Program-made: the position numbers and the translations under genes
Assembly (NCBI RefSeq): GCF_016861845.1
Contig: NZ_BOLV01000016.1
Span: 1 to 64,000, forward strand
Length of the DNA stretch: 64,000 nucleotides
DNA from: Lacticaseibacillus suilingensis
Lineage (GTDB): Bacteria; Bacillota; Bacilli; Lactobacillales; Lactobacillaceae
Direction of reading: 5' to 3'
Notes under the pieces: model-generated
The model's database searches: none
What the model was told of the DNA's origin: nothing
What the model saw: only the letters and a program-made list of their open reading frames with translations
Shown: positions 24,723-32,923 of the stretch, in pieces
How the letters are laid out: every line of letters begins with the position of its first letter
Position numbering within the stretch: position 1 is the stretch's first letter

Positions 24723-26534
24723 ATGTTACGTAAATTAGCTTTAGGCGGGATCAAATCTCGCTTTCGTGACTATGCGGTCCTGTTTTCCGGGTTGGTCATC
24801 GCCAGTGCCGTGTTTTATATGTTTATGGCTTTAGCGACGAACAAGGACTTCTTGAACCAAAACTCATCAGTGGGGATGACCTCGTTCATCTTCGGGCTCG
24901 GGGAAGTGCTGCTGGTCATCATCACCACGGTTTACATCGTGTACGCGAACTCGTTTCTGATGAGCATGCGCCAGCGTGATTATGCGATGTTTATGATGCT
25001 GGGGGCTAAAAGCCGCAAAATCGCCCAACTGATCTTTATCGAAACCGTCACGGTCGGCATTTTGGCTGCGGCAGTGGGCGTCGTGGTGGGCGTTGGCTTG
25101 ACGGGTTTGGTCGGGCAGCTCCTGATGGCCCAACTGCATGCTCCGGCAACGCATTTCGCGGCGCTGTGGCTGCCGGCTTTGCTCGCCACCTTTGCCTTTT
25201 TCGTGTTGATGTTTGTGGTGGCGGCGTTCGTCAATGCGCACAACCTACTCAAAACGCCGGTGCTGGCACTGCTGCACGCGGCGCAAACACCTAACCGGCT
25301 TCAGCTCAAACCCCTGCGCCTGACCGTGCAAGCTATTTTGGCCCTGGTGCTGCTGGGGATTGGTTACTGGGCGATGCAGCAGCTAGGCACCTTGCAAATA
25401 GCCGGCTTAGCCCTAGCCTTAGTGACCATCGTCCTGGGCTCGTATTTCCTGTTCAACTCACTTTTGGTGTGGCTGATTGGCCTTTTGAAGAAAAACCAAC
25501 GCTTCGCCGCCAAAAACCTGCGCACCTTCACCTTGAGTCAGCTGAGCTTCCGGATTCGTGATTACACCAAGATTTTGGCCGTCGTGTCCATTCTGTTTGC
25601 TTTGGCCCTGGGCGCCATTACCACGGGGATGGGTTTTGAACGCGACATTCCGACCTTGGCCAGCATGCAAAATACCTATGATGTGGTGACCGTGGACGCC
25701 ACTGCCAGCACCCAGGCTGAAGCTAAAAAATTGACTGGGGTCACCAGCCAAACCGCCTACCATCTGAAGGCCGATCAAAAGCACGTGTACTTCGATGCCG
25801 CGGAATTGGCCAAAAACCCGCTGCTTTTGGTCACCACCTATCGCCTCGGCGGGGTGACGCCAACCAAAGTGACGGCTCAGAACTTCGCCAAGGCGGCTGA
25901 TATGGCGCCGCAGCAATTGACGCAATTTTTGACCAAAGCGGATTTTGGTAAGAATGTGACCGTGGCTTCGGCGGCCCAATTCGCGGCACTTGGCGGCAAG
26001 ACCCATGTGGCGACGACTTACCAGGTGTCGGACTTCCGCGCCAACTACGACGTCATTGAAAAGCTCGCCAACACCACCGCTAAGCAAAATGGCTTCAAGT
26101 CGGCGGATGAGGCGGGTCAGAAGTTTGCTTATTACAGCTTGATCAATGGTATCTTCTCGGGGATGGCCTTCATGGGCTTCTTCCTTGGCATTGCGTTCCT
26201 GGCCATGCTAGCGTCGACGTTGATGTTCAAAATTCTCAGTGGCGCCAACTATGACCAAGGCCGCTATCTGATGCTCCAGAAGATCGGCGTGCGGCCGCAG
26301 TTGCTTCGGCGCTCCATTCGCCAAGAAATCGGCGCCTTGTTCTTCTTCCCTGGCTTACTAGGCGTGGTGCACGTGTTGTTCGGCTTGCAGCTGTTCAAGG
26401 GCCTGATCCAGCAGCCTTACCACAACTTGTATATCCCATTTGGCATCTTCATTGTCCTGTACGGCCTGTATTACCTGATTACCGTTTGGCTGTACGAACG
26501 GATTGTGGTGAAGAAAGATATCGCCACTGATTAA
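24723..26534 (+). CDS. FtsX-family permease, BceB-like
   Basis: A 603-residue membrane protein partner of the preceding ATPase. Two FtsX domains are visible: one near the N-terminus (helices at about 18-38, 55-80, 105-135, 145-170), one at the C-terminus (last three helices from about 480), and a large extracellular region between (about 315-470). This is the BceB layout, shorter than some members (about 650). No histidine kinase or response regulator lies beside it, unlike most Bce systems. Confidence 0.9.
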   Translation: MLRKLALGGIKSRFRDYAVLFSGLVIASAVFYMFMALATNKDFLNQNSSVGMTSFIFGLGEVLLVIITTVYIVYANSFLMSMRQRDYAMFMMLGAKSRKIAQLIFIETVTVGILAAAVGVVVGVGLTGLVGQLLMAQLHAPATHFAALWLPALLATFAFFVLMFVVAAFVNAHNLLKTPVLALLHAAQTPNRLQLKPLRLTVQAILALVLLGIGYWAMQQLGTLQIAGLALALVTIVLGSYFLFNSLLVWLIGLLKKNQRFAAKNLRTFTLSQLSFRIRDYTKILAVVSILFALALGAITTGMGFERDIPTLASMQNTYDVVTVDATASTQAEAKKLTGVTSQTAYHLKADQKHVYFDAAELAKNPLLLVTTYRLGGVTPTKVTAQNFAKAADMAPQQLTQFLTKADFGKNVTVASAAQFAALGGKTHVATTYQVSDFRANYDVIEKLANTTAKQNGFKSADEAGQKFAYYSLINGIFSGMAFMGFFLGIAFLAMLASTLMFKILSGANYDQGRYLMLQKIGVRPQLLRRSIRQEIGALFFFPGLLGVVHVLFGLQLFKGLIQQPYHNLYIPFGIFIVLYGLYYLITVWLYERIVVKKDIATD

Positions 26535-26548
26535 CGCTTTACCCAAAC

Positions 26549-26577
26549 GCGATTGGCCCCTACGCCAGTCGCGTTTT
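26549..26577 (+). terminator. Rho-independent terminator
   Basis: AAACGCGATTGGC pairs with GCCAGTCGCGTTT across a six-base loop and is followed by TTTGTG. Confidence 0.8.
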
Positions 26578-26688
26578 TGTGTGCCTAAAAGGCTGCTGTA
26601 GCAACGATTGGCTGGCGGTGTGTCAAGACCGCTTGACAAGCCATGCCCTGCGCGGTATTCTAGCTCTCGTTTTTAAAAGCAGGGGCGG

Positions 26689-26806
26689 TACCAAAAGTCG
26701 GTCTTGGAGCCGACAGGTAGCCTAGCTTTACACTCAGTCCGAACTTTGGACTCGGGGTAAAGCGTAGCTGCATGTTCGGCTCCGGCCTTTTGGCACGTAA
26801 CTCTGC
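26689..26806. repeat. Structured intergenic palindromic repeat
   Basis: GGAGCCGACAGGTAGCC at the left and GCGTAGCTG..TTCGGCTCCGGCC at the right form the outer part, with CTTTAC/GTAAAG and AGTCCGAACTTTGGACT inside. The end TTTTGGCACGTAACTCTGC matches the copy at 10.28 kb exactly. Confidence 0.75.
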
Positions 26807-26868
26807 CGAAATAATGAGCGTAAATCGATGGCGTCGTGGTATTCATCCTGGCGCCAGGGGGAGTAGAC

Positions 26869-27393
26869 ATGATCGAGCAAGAAGCTTTGGGGACCGTGGC
26901 CCAAGAAGTGGCCACCATCGCGTACCCAAGTTTGGCGGGGCTGCAGTGCCCGCATTGTGAAAGCACGCAATTTGTTCCGGTGAAATTAGCGCATAAAAAA
27001 TTGCAGATGAAAATGGTGATGGCGGACAACTCTGTGCAGCCAGTGCTGTACCGGCCGGCGGAGCTGCAGTGTCTCGAATGTGGGCGCCGCTTTGAAGCCA
27101 TTCCGCATGAGGCAGCCGCAGCTGAACGCTTGGCGGCGCCGCACACGCTGACCATTACCCGCGAGAAAAATCGCCTCGCCAGCACGGTGTATGTGATGAT
27201 CAACGGTTATGCCGCTTGCTGCCCGATTGAAAATGGCGAAACCATTCAGCTGGAATTGAACGTGAAGGATACCTACATCTTCATCGCTTCCGGCCTGAAG
27301 AAATTCGACCGCCAGAACGTTTTCCACCTGCAGCTGACGGATACTGCGCCAGATCCTGAAATCAGCTTCAAGTTCCATCCTCAATTCCTATAA
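26869..27393 (+). CDS. Zinc-ribbon protein of unknown function
   Basis: A 174-residue cytoplasmic protein with a four-cysteine zinc ribbon: CPHC near residue 26 and CLEC near 67, about 38 residues apart. The C-terminal half is rich in beta strands (TVYVMINGYAACCPIENGE, YIFIASGLKKFDRQNVFHL). No catalytic motif is seen. ATG 26869 is chosen because AGGGGGAG lies six bases upstream. It stands alone between a structured repeat and a terminator. Confidence 0.8.
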   Translation: MIEQEALGTVAQEVATIAYPSLAGLQCPHCESTQFVPVKLAHKKLQMKMVMADNSVQPVLYRPAELQCLECGRRFEAIPHEAAAAERLAAPHTLTITREKNRLASTVYVMINGYAACCPIENGETIQLELNVKDTYIFIASGLKKFDRQNVFHLQLTDTAPDPEISFKFHPQFL

Positions 27394-27399
27394 ACCAAG

Positions 27400-27428
27400 C
27401 AACCGCCGCTGAAGCCCAGCGGCGGTTT
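27400..27428 (+). terminator. Rho-independent terminator
   Basis: ACCGCCGCTG pairs with CAGCGGCGGT and is followed by TTTTG. Confidence 0.8.
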
Positions 27429-27436
27429 TTGAATCA

Positions 27437-27462
27437 AAAAGCCGCGCCTTGACGACGCGGCA
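27437..27462 (-). terminator. Terminator of oleate hydratase
   Basis: On the minus strand GCCGCGTC..GGCGCGGC forms a stem followed by TTTTTG. Confidence 0.75.
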
Positions 27463-27471
27463 GGTGAAAGC

Positions 27472-29166
27472 TTATTCAAACATCTTCTTGGTGGCTCGCA
27501 GCAAGGTTGGAATATCCTTGTCGTAGCGCGGGGTGTCTACCAAGTGACTCATTGGGATACCAGCGAAGTGGTACGCGGCGATTTCGCCAGAACGGACAGC
27601 ACTTTGCTCGGTAAAGACCATCTGGTAAGGCTGCTCAACGAATTCACCGGTGAACGCCAGGTTAGTGGAATGCGTCGGAATGACCAACGGCCGATCGGAC
27701 TTCGCGCGGTTGTTGAATAAGGCGGAAGCATATGGCATGTAAACCGGGATGCAGTTGATCACAGAGTCCATGATGGCGTCGGTCTTAGTCTTGATGTTAA
27801 CTGGGCCAGGATCGACCATGCTCAGCTGACCAAGCAGTTCCTTGAGCATTTCTTCCCCGGTCATTTCGATGTACGGTTTCGGCACAAATTCACCGGTGCG
27901 CCGTGGATACAGGAAGTAGCCCCAAATGACGCTTTCGTTTGGCTTTTGGGTGGTGAAGTGCGGCTGGTGGTGCACCACGATGGACATGTTGACGTCAGGC
28001 TGGCCCAGCGGGGTAATCGGCGCCGTGCTCAAGAAGGAGTTCAAGGCGTTGCCTGGTACCTGCGTGGTGATGCGGGTGATTTCATTCAGTAGCACATGGT
28101 CCTTGGTGGTCAAAGTGAAGCTGACCCATTCGGAAGCATCACGGTCGGCGAAGAACTTGTCCGGATCGCCCAAGTTGTAGAAGTGAGCTGCGGCTTTCTT
28201 CCATAGCGAGGCGGCAATACCATAGTCCATGTTCTCTGGCGCTGGCGTGTTGAAGTCGCCCAGCGTGGCCGAGTCGGTGATGGAGCCGTTGGTGAAAATC
28301 ACTGCCGTATCATCGTCAATGGCCACGTTTTCGACTTCACCGGAATTGGCATCGGTGACTTCTAGGCCCGTGACGGTGATTTCGTCTTGCATCTTGGAGT
28401 CCTTGAAGGTCCAATCGGAGACGATTTTATCCAAAATAATGTTGACGCCTTGGTCTTGCAGATACTTGATCAAAGGCAACATGATGCTTTCATACTGGTT
28501 GTAACGGGTGCGGTTAACGCCTACCAAGTGCTCAATTTGAGTGAATTCGTACAGCATCATGTGCATGTAGCGCCGCAGTTCCTGTGCGGAGCTGGCAGTG
28601 CGGAAGGCGAAGGTGGTTTCCCACATGTACCAGAAGTTGGTGGTGAACATGTGCGGATCGTCCTTGAAGTAGTCGGCGATGGACACGTTGTTCAGCTGTT
28701 CTTCGTCCTTATCCGGCATCATGACGAGTTTCGTTAGCAGCATGCGGTCTTGATTGTTCAAACCCAACTTGCCGGCGTTCAAAATGCCATCGCCGCGCCG
28801 CAGCAGGCGCGCCTTATCGAAAGTGCGGTGTTTGGCGTCAAAATCGCGGGTATCTTCCGCTGCGGTCATGCCTGGTTCGGTGACGGATTGTACCCGGCTC
28901 AGCAGGTCCATCAGATCCACATAAGTCCGGTAGTTCAGCATCCGGCCGCCGCGCGCAACGAAGCCTTGGCTGTTTTCCACCGGGTGTTCCTTGTTCCAGT
29001 AGTCGGCGGCTTGCTCAGTGGCGGCGCTGCCGTCGTTAGAGCCGTGATCGTCCAGACTGTAGAAGGTGATGGCACTGCCATCCCATTTGCCTTCCTGAAT
29101 CAGATAGATGGCCGCGGCCATGTTGGCCAAGCCCGCGCCAATCATAATTGCTTTGTGTTTAATCAT
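27472..29166 (-). CDS. ohyA: Oleate hydratase
   Basis: A 564-residue FAD-dependent enzyme that adds water to the cis-9 double bond of oleic or linoleic acid, giving 10-hydroxy acids. The N-terminal dinucleotide fold is AIMIGAGLANMAAAIYLI, and YSLDDHGSNDG and ARGGRMLNYRTYVDLMDLL are family motifs (67 kDa myosin-cross-reactive antigen family). Full length. ATG 29166 is preferred; AAGGAAAG lies upstream. It detoxifies unsaturated fatty acids and is peripherally membrane-bound in known cases. A small membrane protein gene lies just upstream on the same strand. Confidence 0.96.
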   Translation of the reverse strand: MIKHKAIMIGAGLANMAAAIYLIQEGKWDGSAITFYSLDDHGSNDGSAATEQAADYWNKEHPVENSQGFVARGGRMLNYRTYVDLMDLLSRVQSVTEPGMTAAEDTRDFDAKHRTFDKARLLRRGDGILNAGKLGLNNQDRMLLTKLVMMPDKDEEQLNNVSIADYFKDDPHMFTTNFWYMWETTFAFRTASSAQELRRYMHMMLYEFTQIEHLVGVNRTRYNQYESIMLPLIKYLQDQGVNIILDKIVSDWTFKDSKMQDEITVTGLEVTDANSGEVENVAIDDDTAVIFTNGSITDSATLGDFNTPAPENMDYGIAASLWKKAAAHFYNLGDPDKFFADRDASEWVSFTLTTKDHVLLNEITRITTQVPGNALNSFLSTAPITPLGQPDVNMSIVVHHQPHFTTQKPNESVIWGYFLYPRRTGEFVPKPYIEMTGEEMLKELLGQLSMVDPGPVNIKTKTDAIMDSVINCIPVYMPYASALFNNRAKSDRPLVIPTHSTNLAFTGEFVEQPYQMVFTEQSAVRSGEIAAYHFAGIPMSHLVDTPRYDKDIPTLLRATKKMFE

Positions 29167-29196
29167 CAAAAAGCCTTCTTTCCTTAAGCGGGTGGG

Positions 29197-29337
29197 TTAG
29201 TCGCGCTGCGATTCGAAAATCGCATAGTCTTTGGCGTCATCATGCCACCAGTCCATTTTCTTCAAGGTGTAAACCGTTGCCCCGACAGCGGCGCCGACGA
29301 TTAAACCTAGGGTGAGGAGCGTGTGTGTTTTTTTCAT
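29197..29337 (-). CDS. Small single-pass membrane protein upstream of ohyA
   Basis: A 46-residue protein, MKKTHTLLTLGLIVGAAVGA at the start, with one glycine-rich helix (about 6-23), then KKMDWWHDD and an acidic/polar tail. AAAGGTGG precedes two adjacent ATGs (29340 and 29337). Thirty bases separate its stop from ohyA, so co-transcription is likely and a role at the membrane with the hydratase is possible. It was found by reading the gap; no family is recognised. Confidence 0.7.
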   Translation of the reverse strand: MKKTHTLLTLGLIVGAAVGATVYTLKKMDWWHDDAKDYAIFESQRD

Positions 29338-29393
29338 CATTCAGACCACCTTTCTTTACGTCTTAAGTGTAGAAAGAAAACGCATGCAAAAAA

Positions 29394-29486
29394 ATGGGCA
29401 ACCTGCGGGAGTTGCCCAAAAAATCCTTAAGGAATGGTATGGTTTCTGGTTCGCACAAAGAAAAACCGCCCCAGCCGGCGCGGTTT
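29394..29486 (-). terminator. Two terminators after the tetR-like gene
   Basis: On the minus strand AACCGCGCC..GGGGCGGTTTTTC (near 29463-29486) and then GGGCAACTC..GGTTGCCC followed by ATTTTTTT (near 29385-29416) form two stems in tandem. Both fit the end of the minus-strand regulator gene. No gene is seen in the remainder of this gap. Confidence 0.65.
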
Positions 29487-29488
29487 GG

Positions 29489-30043
29489 TTAACCTAGTGT
29501 TTGCGCATTGTGAATGGCGTTTTGGACGGCGCCGGTGAGCATGATGTCGGCGCGATGCACCAAGGTCTTTTTCGGCACCGTCATGCCTTCCATCAGCCAC
29601 TGAATGACCTGGGCCACAATGGCCAAGCCGAAGAAGTTGCAGATGTCATCGGTCAACGGCTTGGGGAGCGATGGGTCAGCGTCGTTGACCACTGAGCGCA
29701 CCAAGGCGTCGGCAACGGTGGCCAACAGCTGCTCCAGCAAGTCGCGCGCTACCGAGTGGAAGGAAGCAATACAAAAACTGCGGTTATCATCAATGTAGTC
29801 CAGTAGCACCCGATAAGCTTTTTGCCATTCGGTGATCTGGGCGTACTTGGCCATTTGGGTCACGATTTCCTGGTCGTAAATCCAGGCCAGCAGCGAGTAA
29901 ATGTCCTCGAAGTGGTAGTAAAAGGTGTTCCGGGTCACGCCGGCTTTGGCGGTGAGCGCACTGATCGTGATGTGATCCAGCGCGGTGGTGGCCATCATAT
30001 CGCGTAAGGTGCGGGCGAGCACTGCTTTGGTGTCAGTTGCCAT
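29489..30043 (-). CDS. TetR-family regulator
   Basis: A 184-residue repressor-type protein. The N-terminal helix-turn-helix is ITISALTAKAGVTRNTFYYHF, a classic TetR recognition region. The C-terminal ligand domain resembles the DhaS-like TetR group. ATG 30043 follows GGGAGG; longer in-frame sequence upstream belongs to the phosphatase gene read in another frame. It lies ten bases after that gene on the same strand, so the two likely form an operon. Target unknown; ohyA downstream is a candidate. Confidence 0.88.
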   Translation of the reverse strand: MATDTKAVLARTLRDMMATTALDHITISALTAKAGVTRNTFYYHFEDIYSLLAWIYDQEIVTQMAKYAQITEWQKAYRVLLDYIDDNRSFCIASFHSVARDLLEQLLATVADALVRSVVNDADPSLPKPLTDDICNFFGLAIVAQVIQWLMEGMTVPKKTLVHRADIMLTGAVQNAIHNAQTLG

Positions 30044-30053
30044 GAGGGCCTCC

Positions 30054-30716
30054 CTAAACGAGGGTGAGTTCGTTGTAGCCGAGCACCTTGATGCCTTCAT
30101 CGGTGAGGGCGATGCGCGAAATCGAGCCGTTGCGCGGGCTGTCGGTGACGGTCCAGCCATCCGGTTTGCCGAACTTGTCGATGATGCTGCGAATGGTGGT
30201 GCCATGGGTGACGAGAAGCACGTTGTCGCCGTTTTGGTTTTCATCGCGCAGGAGCTTGAAGCCTTTTTGCAGGCGATTCCAATAAGTCAGCGCATTTTCG
30301 GCGTCATGGAAGGGGTCGGCTTCGTGCATGAAGTCCTTGGAGGCATCGACGCCGAATTTTTCAATCAATTCCTTGAAGCTGTTGGCGCCGTGCGGAGCGC
30401 CGACTGCGTACCACGTCTTTGGTGAGTCTTCGCCTTCAAAATAGCCGTAGAATTGCTCACGAAACAGCGGGGTGGCGGTGAGCTGCACGGGGCTGTTGAA
30501 GTTCTTTTCTAGCACGAATTCCGCGGTGCGCGTGGCGCGCGTGGTGTCACTGCAGTAAGCGTGGGTGAAGGTGATGTGGCGCAAGGCCTGGCCGGCGCGC
30601 TTGCCATCGGCGATGCCTTTGTCGGTGAGCGGCGAGTCGGACCAGCCTTGCATTTTGTTGAATTTGTTGAACCACGTTTGGCCGTGGCGAACCATGTAAA
30701 CCGTGACCGTTTTCAT
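30054..30716 (-). CDS. Histidine phosphatase family protein (phosphoglycerate-mutase-like)
   Basis: A 220-residue enzyme of the histidine phosphatase superfamily. The catalytic motif is VRHGQTWFN (histidine near residue 10) and the second histidine lies in LLVTHGTTI; NKMQGWSDSPLTDKG and YCSDTTRATRTAE are family signatures. Such proteins are either cofactor-dependent phosphoglycerate mutases or broad phosphatases; without a mutase insert, a phosphatase is likelier. GGAGGT precedes the ATG at spacing six. Probably an operon with the TetR gene. Confidence 0.92.
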   Translation of the reverse strand: MKTVTVYMVRHGQTWFNKFNKMQGWSDSPLTDKGIADGKRAGQALRHITFTHAYCSDTTRATRTAEFVLEKNFNSPVQLTATPLFREQFYGYFEGEDSPKTWYAVGAPHGANSFKELIEKFGVDASKDFMHEADPFHDAENALTYWNRLQKGFKLLRDENQNGDNVLLVTHGTTIRSIIDKFGKPDGWTVTDSPRNGSISRIALTDEGIKVLGYNELTLV

Positions 30717-30781
30717 TGTGCTTACCTCCGCGTTTTGTTACCTCTAGTTTAGCACATTCTTGTTCTGGATTCGGGACCGCG

Positions 30782-31016
30782 GGTTGCGGCGAGGGGCGGG
30801 CTCCGCTTGGTGGGGGAGCTGGCGGTGCAGCCGGTTGGAGCCGAAAAGCGGTCTCCAACCTAAAGTTGAAGCCAGCCTCGCTTCGCTCATTGCTGTCTTC
30901 AACTTTGCCGCGATTAGCTCTGGGAAGCCTTGCGCAAGAAGCGCGCCAGTCTTCCTGTCGCTAATCGATTCACTGCCAGCCCCCTGCCAAGCTCCGCCCG
31001 CCCCTCGCCGCAAACC
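30782..31016. repeat. Multibranched intergenic palindrome, copy 1
   Basis: A 235-base imperfect palindrome. The outer stem is GGTTGCGGCGAGGGGCGGG with CCGCCCCTCGCCGCAAACC-like sequence, plus GCTCCGCTTGG/CCAAGCTCCG. Three inner arms follow: GGAG..CTCC around GCCGAAAAGCGG, AAAGTTGAAG/CTTCAACTTT, and CGATTAGC/GCTAATCG with an inner GGGAAG/CTTCCT part. A related element at 34821-35036 has the same layout with different stem sequences. No gene is seen. Confidence 0.7.
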
Positions 31017-31064
31017 GCTCGATAACAGTAGAGGTTATGCCTCTGCTAGCAGTCAGCCGGGAGA

Positions 31065-31904
31065 TTAAGCAAGCAGAGTGTCATCCGCAAGCCAGTCGTG
31101 GAGTTGTTCCTCGGCCCGGTCCAGCCAGTCAGGGCGAACAAACTGACCGGCTTGGGCGAAGCCTTCAATCAGCTGGTCAGCGCAAGTGAGCAGTTGGGTC
31201 AGACTGGTTCGAGTCGCTTGCAGTGTGGCCTGGTTGTACGTGGCAGCGAGTTGTTGCTTTTCGCCTGAGGTCAGCCGCGGCCACAGGTTCTTACCGTTCA
31301 CGCCAGGGTCGAATTGGCCGTGTTCTTTGAGGGTTTCGCGATCGGCCAGCAGGAGCAACAGTTGGGGCCGCAGGTGCTGATTGAATTGCTCGTTGGCGTA
31401 GAGGAGATTACGCCGACTGAGGCCTTTGACCACATTGCCGGCAATCCACACCAGCTCGTTGACGGTGGCGTCATAGTCCGCTTGATTGGGGACATGGAGA
31501 AAATGACTACCGGCGTCGGTGGCGCGCGCTTCAACCGGCTGGCCTTGGCGCCAGACGATGCCATTGAGGTGATCACCGGCGAGATATGCGGTTATGTCTG
31601 AGGCAGGGGCGAGTTTGAAATCCACTCGCCGCGTGCCGGGGTAGCGGGTGAGCCAGGATTCCCATTGAGCAGAGGCGTCGAACAGCTGCTGCTGGGTGAG
31701 GTGTTGCACCAAGGTCGGGTCACCCAGTGCCTTGATCCAAGTGGCACCATTTTCTCGGGCGGGATCCTGGCAAAATAAGGTGACATCCAGGTCGGTCCAG
31801 GCGTCTGGTTGAAGTGCCGGGTTATTGCTGGAGCCTTCTGTGCCGATGGCGACGATGTTGGGGTTCTTCGCGGCCAAGGCGATGAGGGTTTGTAAATCAG
31901 TCAT
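31065..31904 (-). CDS. Aminoglycoside 6-adenylyltransferase-like nucleotidyltransferase
   Basis: A 279-residue protein of the streptomycin adenylyltransferase (ANT(6)/AadK) family. The nucleotidyltransferase core shows GTEGSSNNPALQPDAWTDLDV, where the DxD metal-binding pair is D-L-D, and the C-terminal domain includes ELVWIAGNVVKGLSRRNLLYA. Relatives transfer AMP to streptomycin. This one is shorter and diverged in the GS motif (GTEGSSNN), so it may be a housekeeping homologue with little resistance activity. ATG 31904 follows GGAGG. Confidence 0.85.
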   Translation of the reverse strand: MTDLQTLIALAAKNPNIVAIGTEGSSNNPALQPDAWTDLDVTLFCQDPARENGATWIKALGDPTLVQHLTQQQLFDASAQWESWLTRYPGTRRVDFKLAPASDITAYLAGDHLNGIVWRQGQPVEARATDAGSHFLHVPNQADYDATVNELVWIAGNVVKGLSRRNLLYANEQFNQHLRPQLLLLLADRETLKEHGQFDPGVNGKNLWPRLTSGEKQQLAATYNQATLQATRTSLTQLLTCADQLIEGFAQAGQFVRPDWLDRAEEQLHDWLADDTLLA

Positions 31905-31921
31905 GGGCATCCTCCAAGCTT

Positions 31922-31961
31922 TAAAAAAAGCCAACTTAACAGCAAGCGCCGCTAAGTTGGC
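31922..31961 (-). terminator. Terminator of the prolyl aminopeptidase gene
   Basis: On the minus strand GCCAACTTA pairs with TAAGTTGGC, followed by seven T. Confidence 0.9.
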
Positions 31962-31969
31962 TAATCGGA

Positions 31970-32875
31970 TTAATCGTTAAAGTTACCGGTTTCGACGTCC
32001 TGGATGAATTGCTTCAGGTGGGCGAAGTAAACTGGCGCGTTGTCGATCATGTGGTGATGACCACCGTCTGGCGTGGTGACGAGACGGGCATGCGGAATCA
32101 CTTCAGCCATACGTTGCGCTGAGCGCATTGGCATGGTTTCGTGTTCCCCAAAGGTCAACAAGGTTGGCACGGTGATGTTGTGGATCTGGTCGCGAATGTC
32201 CCAATCCTTGAGCTTGCCGGTGACGACGAATTCATTGTCGCCTTGGAAGGCGTTGTAAACCGCGGTGCCGGTGGTATCAATCAGGTGAGAGATGGCCGGT
32301 GGCTGCTTGCGGTCGACATAGCCTTTGTTCAAAATATCGACAAAGCCTTGGTACTTCGGATCTTTCCAGTTGCCTTCAGCTTCAACTTTTTTCATGTAAG
32401 CCACAGCGGAAGGTGGCAGGGCCTCTTCCCGCACGAGGTTGATGTGTTCGACATATTCGTCGATGTTATCAATCATCGAGGAGATGATGGCGCCTTTGAG
32501 ATGCTCGCCGTACTTGAGGGCGTAAAGCTGCGTTAACGCACCGCCCCAGCTTTGGCCGATCAGGTAAAAATGGTCCAAGCCAAGCTTTTGGCGCACTTCT
32601 TCAACTTCACCCAGGAAATAATCTGTGGTCAGGTACTTGGCTGCAATTTCTGGATCGGAATAGTCGGGCTGGTCGGAGTAAAAACTGCCCAGCTGGTCGT
32701 ACATGTGGACCTGGACGCCAAGGTCGGCGAGTTCTTCACCGAAGTTTTCCCAGTATTCGTGGTTGCCGCCAGGGCCGCCATGCAAGCAAAGCAAATGAAT
32801 GTCGCCTTCGCCTTGTGTGTTGGTCCAAAGGTGGTAGCCGTTATCAAGCGTTAAAATCGTGGTTCCTTGCTTCAT
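31970..32875 (-). CDS. pip: Proline iminopeptidase-family alpha/beta hydrolase
   Basis: A 301-residue cytosolic peptidase that removes N-terminal proline. The oxyanion-hole motif is HGGPGGNHEYW, the nucleophile serine lies in GQSWGG, and the histidine near the C-terminus is in GGHHHMI. Matches lactobacillus PepI/PepIP in length and motifs, though leucyl or other aminopeptidase activity is possible in this family. ATG 32875 is preferred; a GTG three codons earlier is possible and ribosome sites are weak for both. Helps in using proline-rich peptides. Confidence 0.93.
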   Translation of the reverse strand: MKQGTTILTLDNGYHLWTNTQGEGDIHLLCLHGGPGGNHEYWENFGEELADLGVQVHMYDQLGSFYSDQPDYSDPEIAAKYLTTDYFLGEVEEVRQKLGLDHFYLIGQSWGGALTQLYALKYGEHLKGAIISSMIDNIDEYVEHINLVREEALPPSAVAYMKKVEAEGNWKDPKYQGFVDILNKGYVDRKQPPAISHLIDTTGTAVYNAFQGDNEFVVTGKLKDWDIRDQIHNITVPTLLTFGEHETMPMRSAQRMAEVIPHARLVTTPDGGHHHMIDNAPVYFAHLKQFIQDVETGNFND

Positions 32876-32923
32876 GTTGGTCACCGCATTTCATTAGAAT
32901 AATCTCATTGTAGCACGCCGCCA

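Noticed and set aside
10121-26806. CRISPR array
   Set aside because: Repeat units are more than 100 bases long, dispersed and in both orientations, with no regular spacers and no cas genes.
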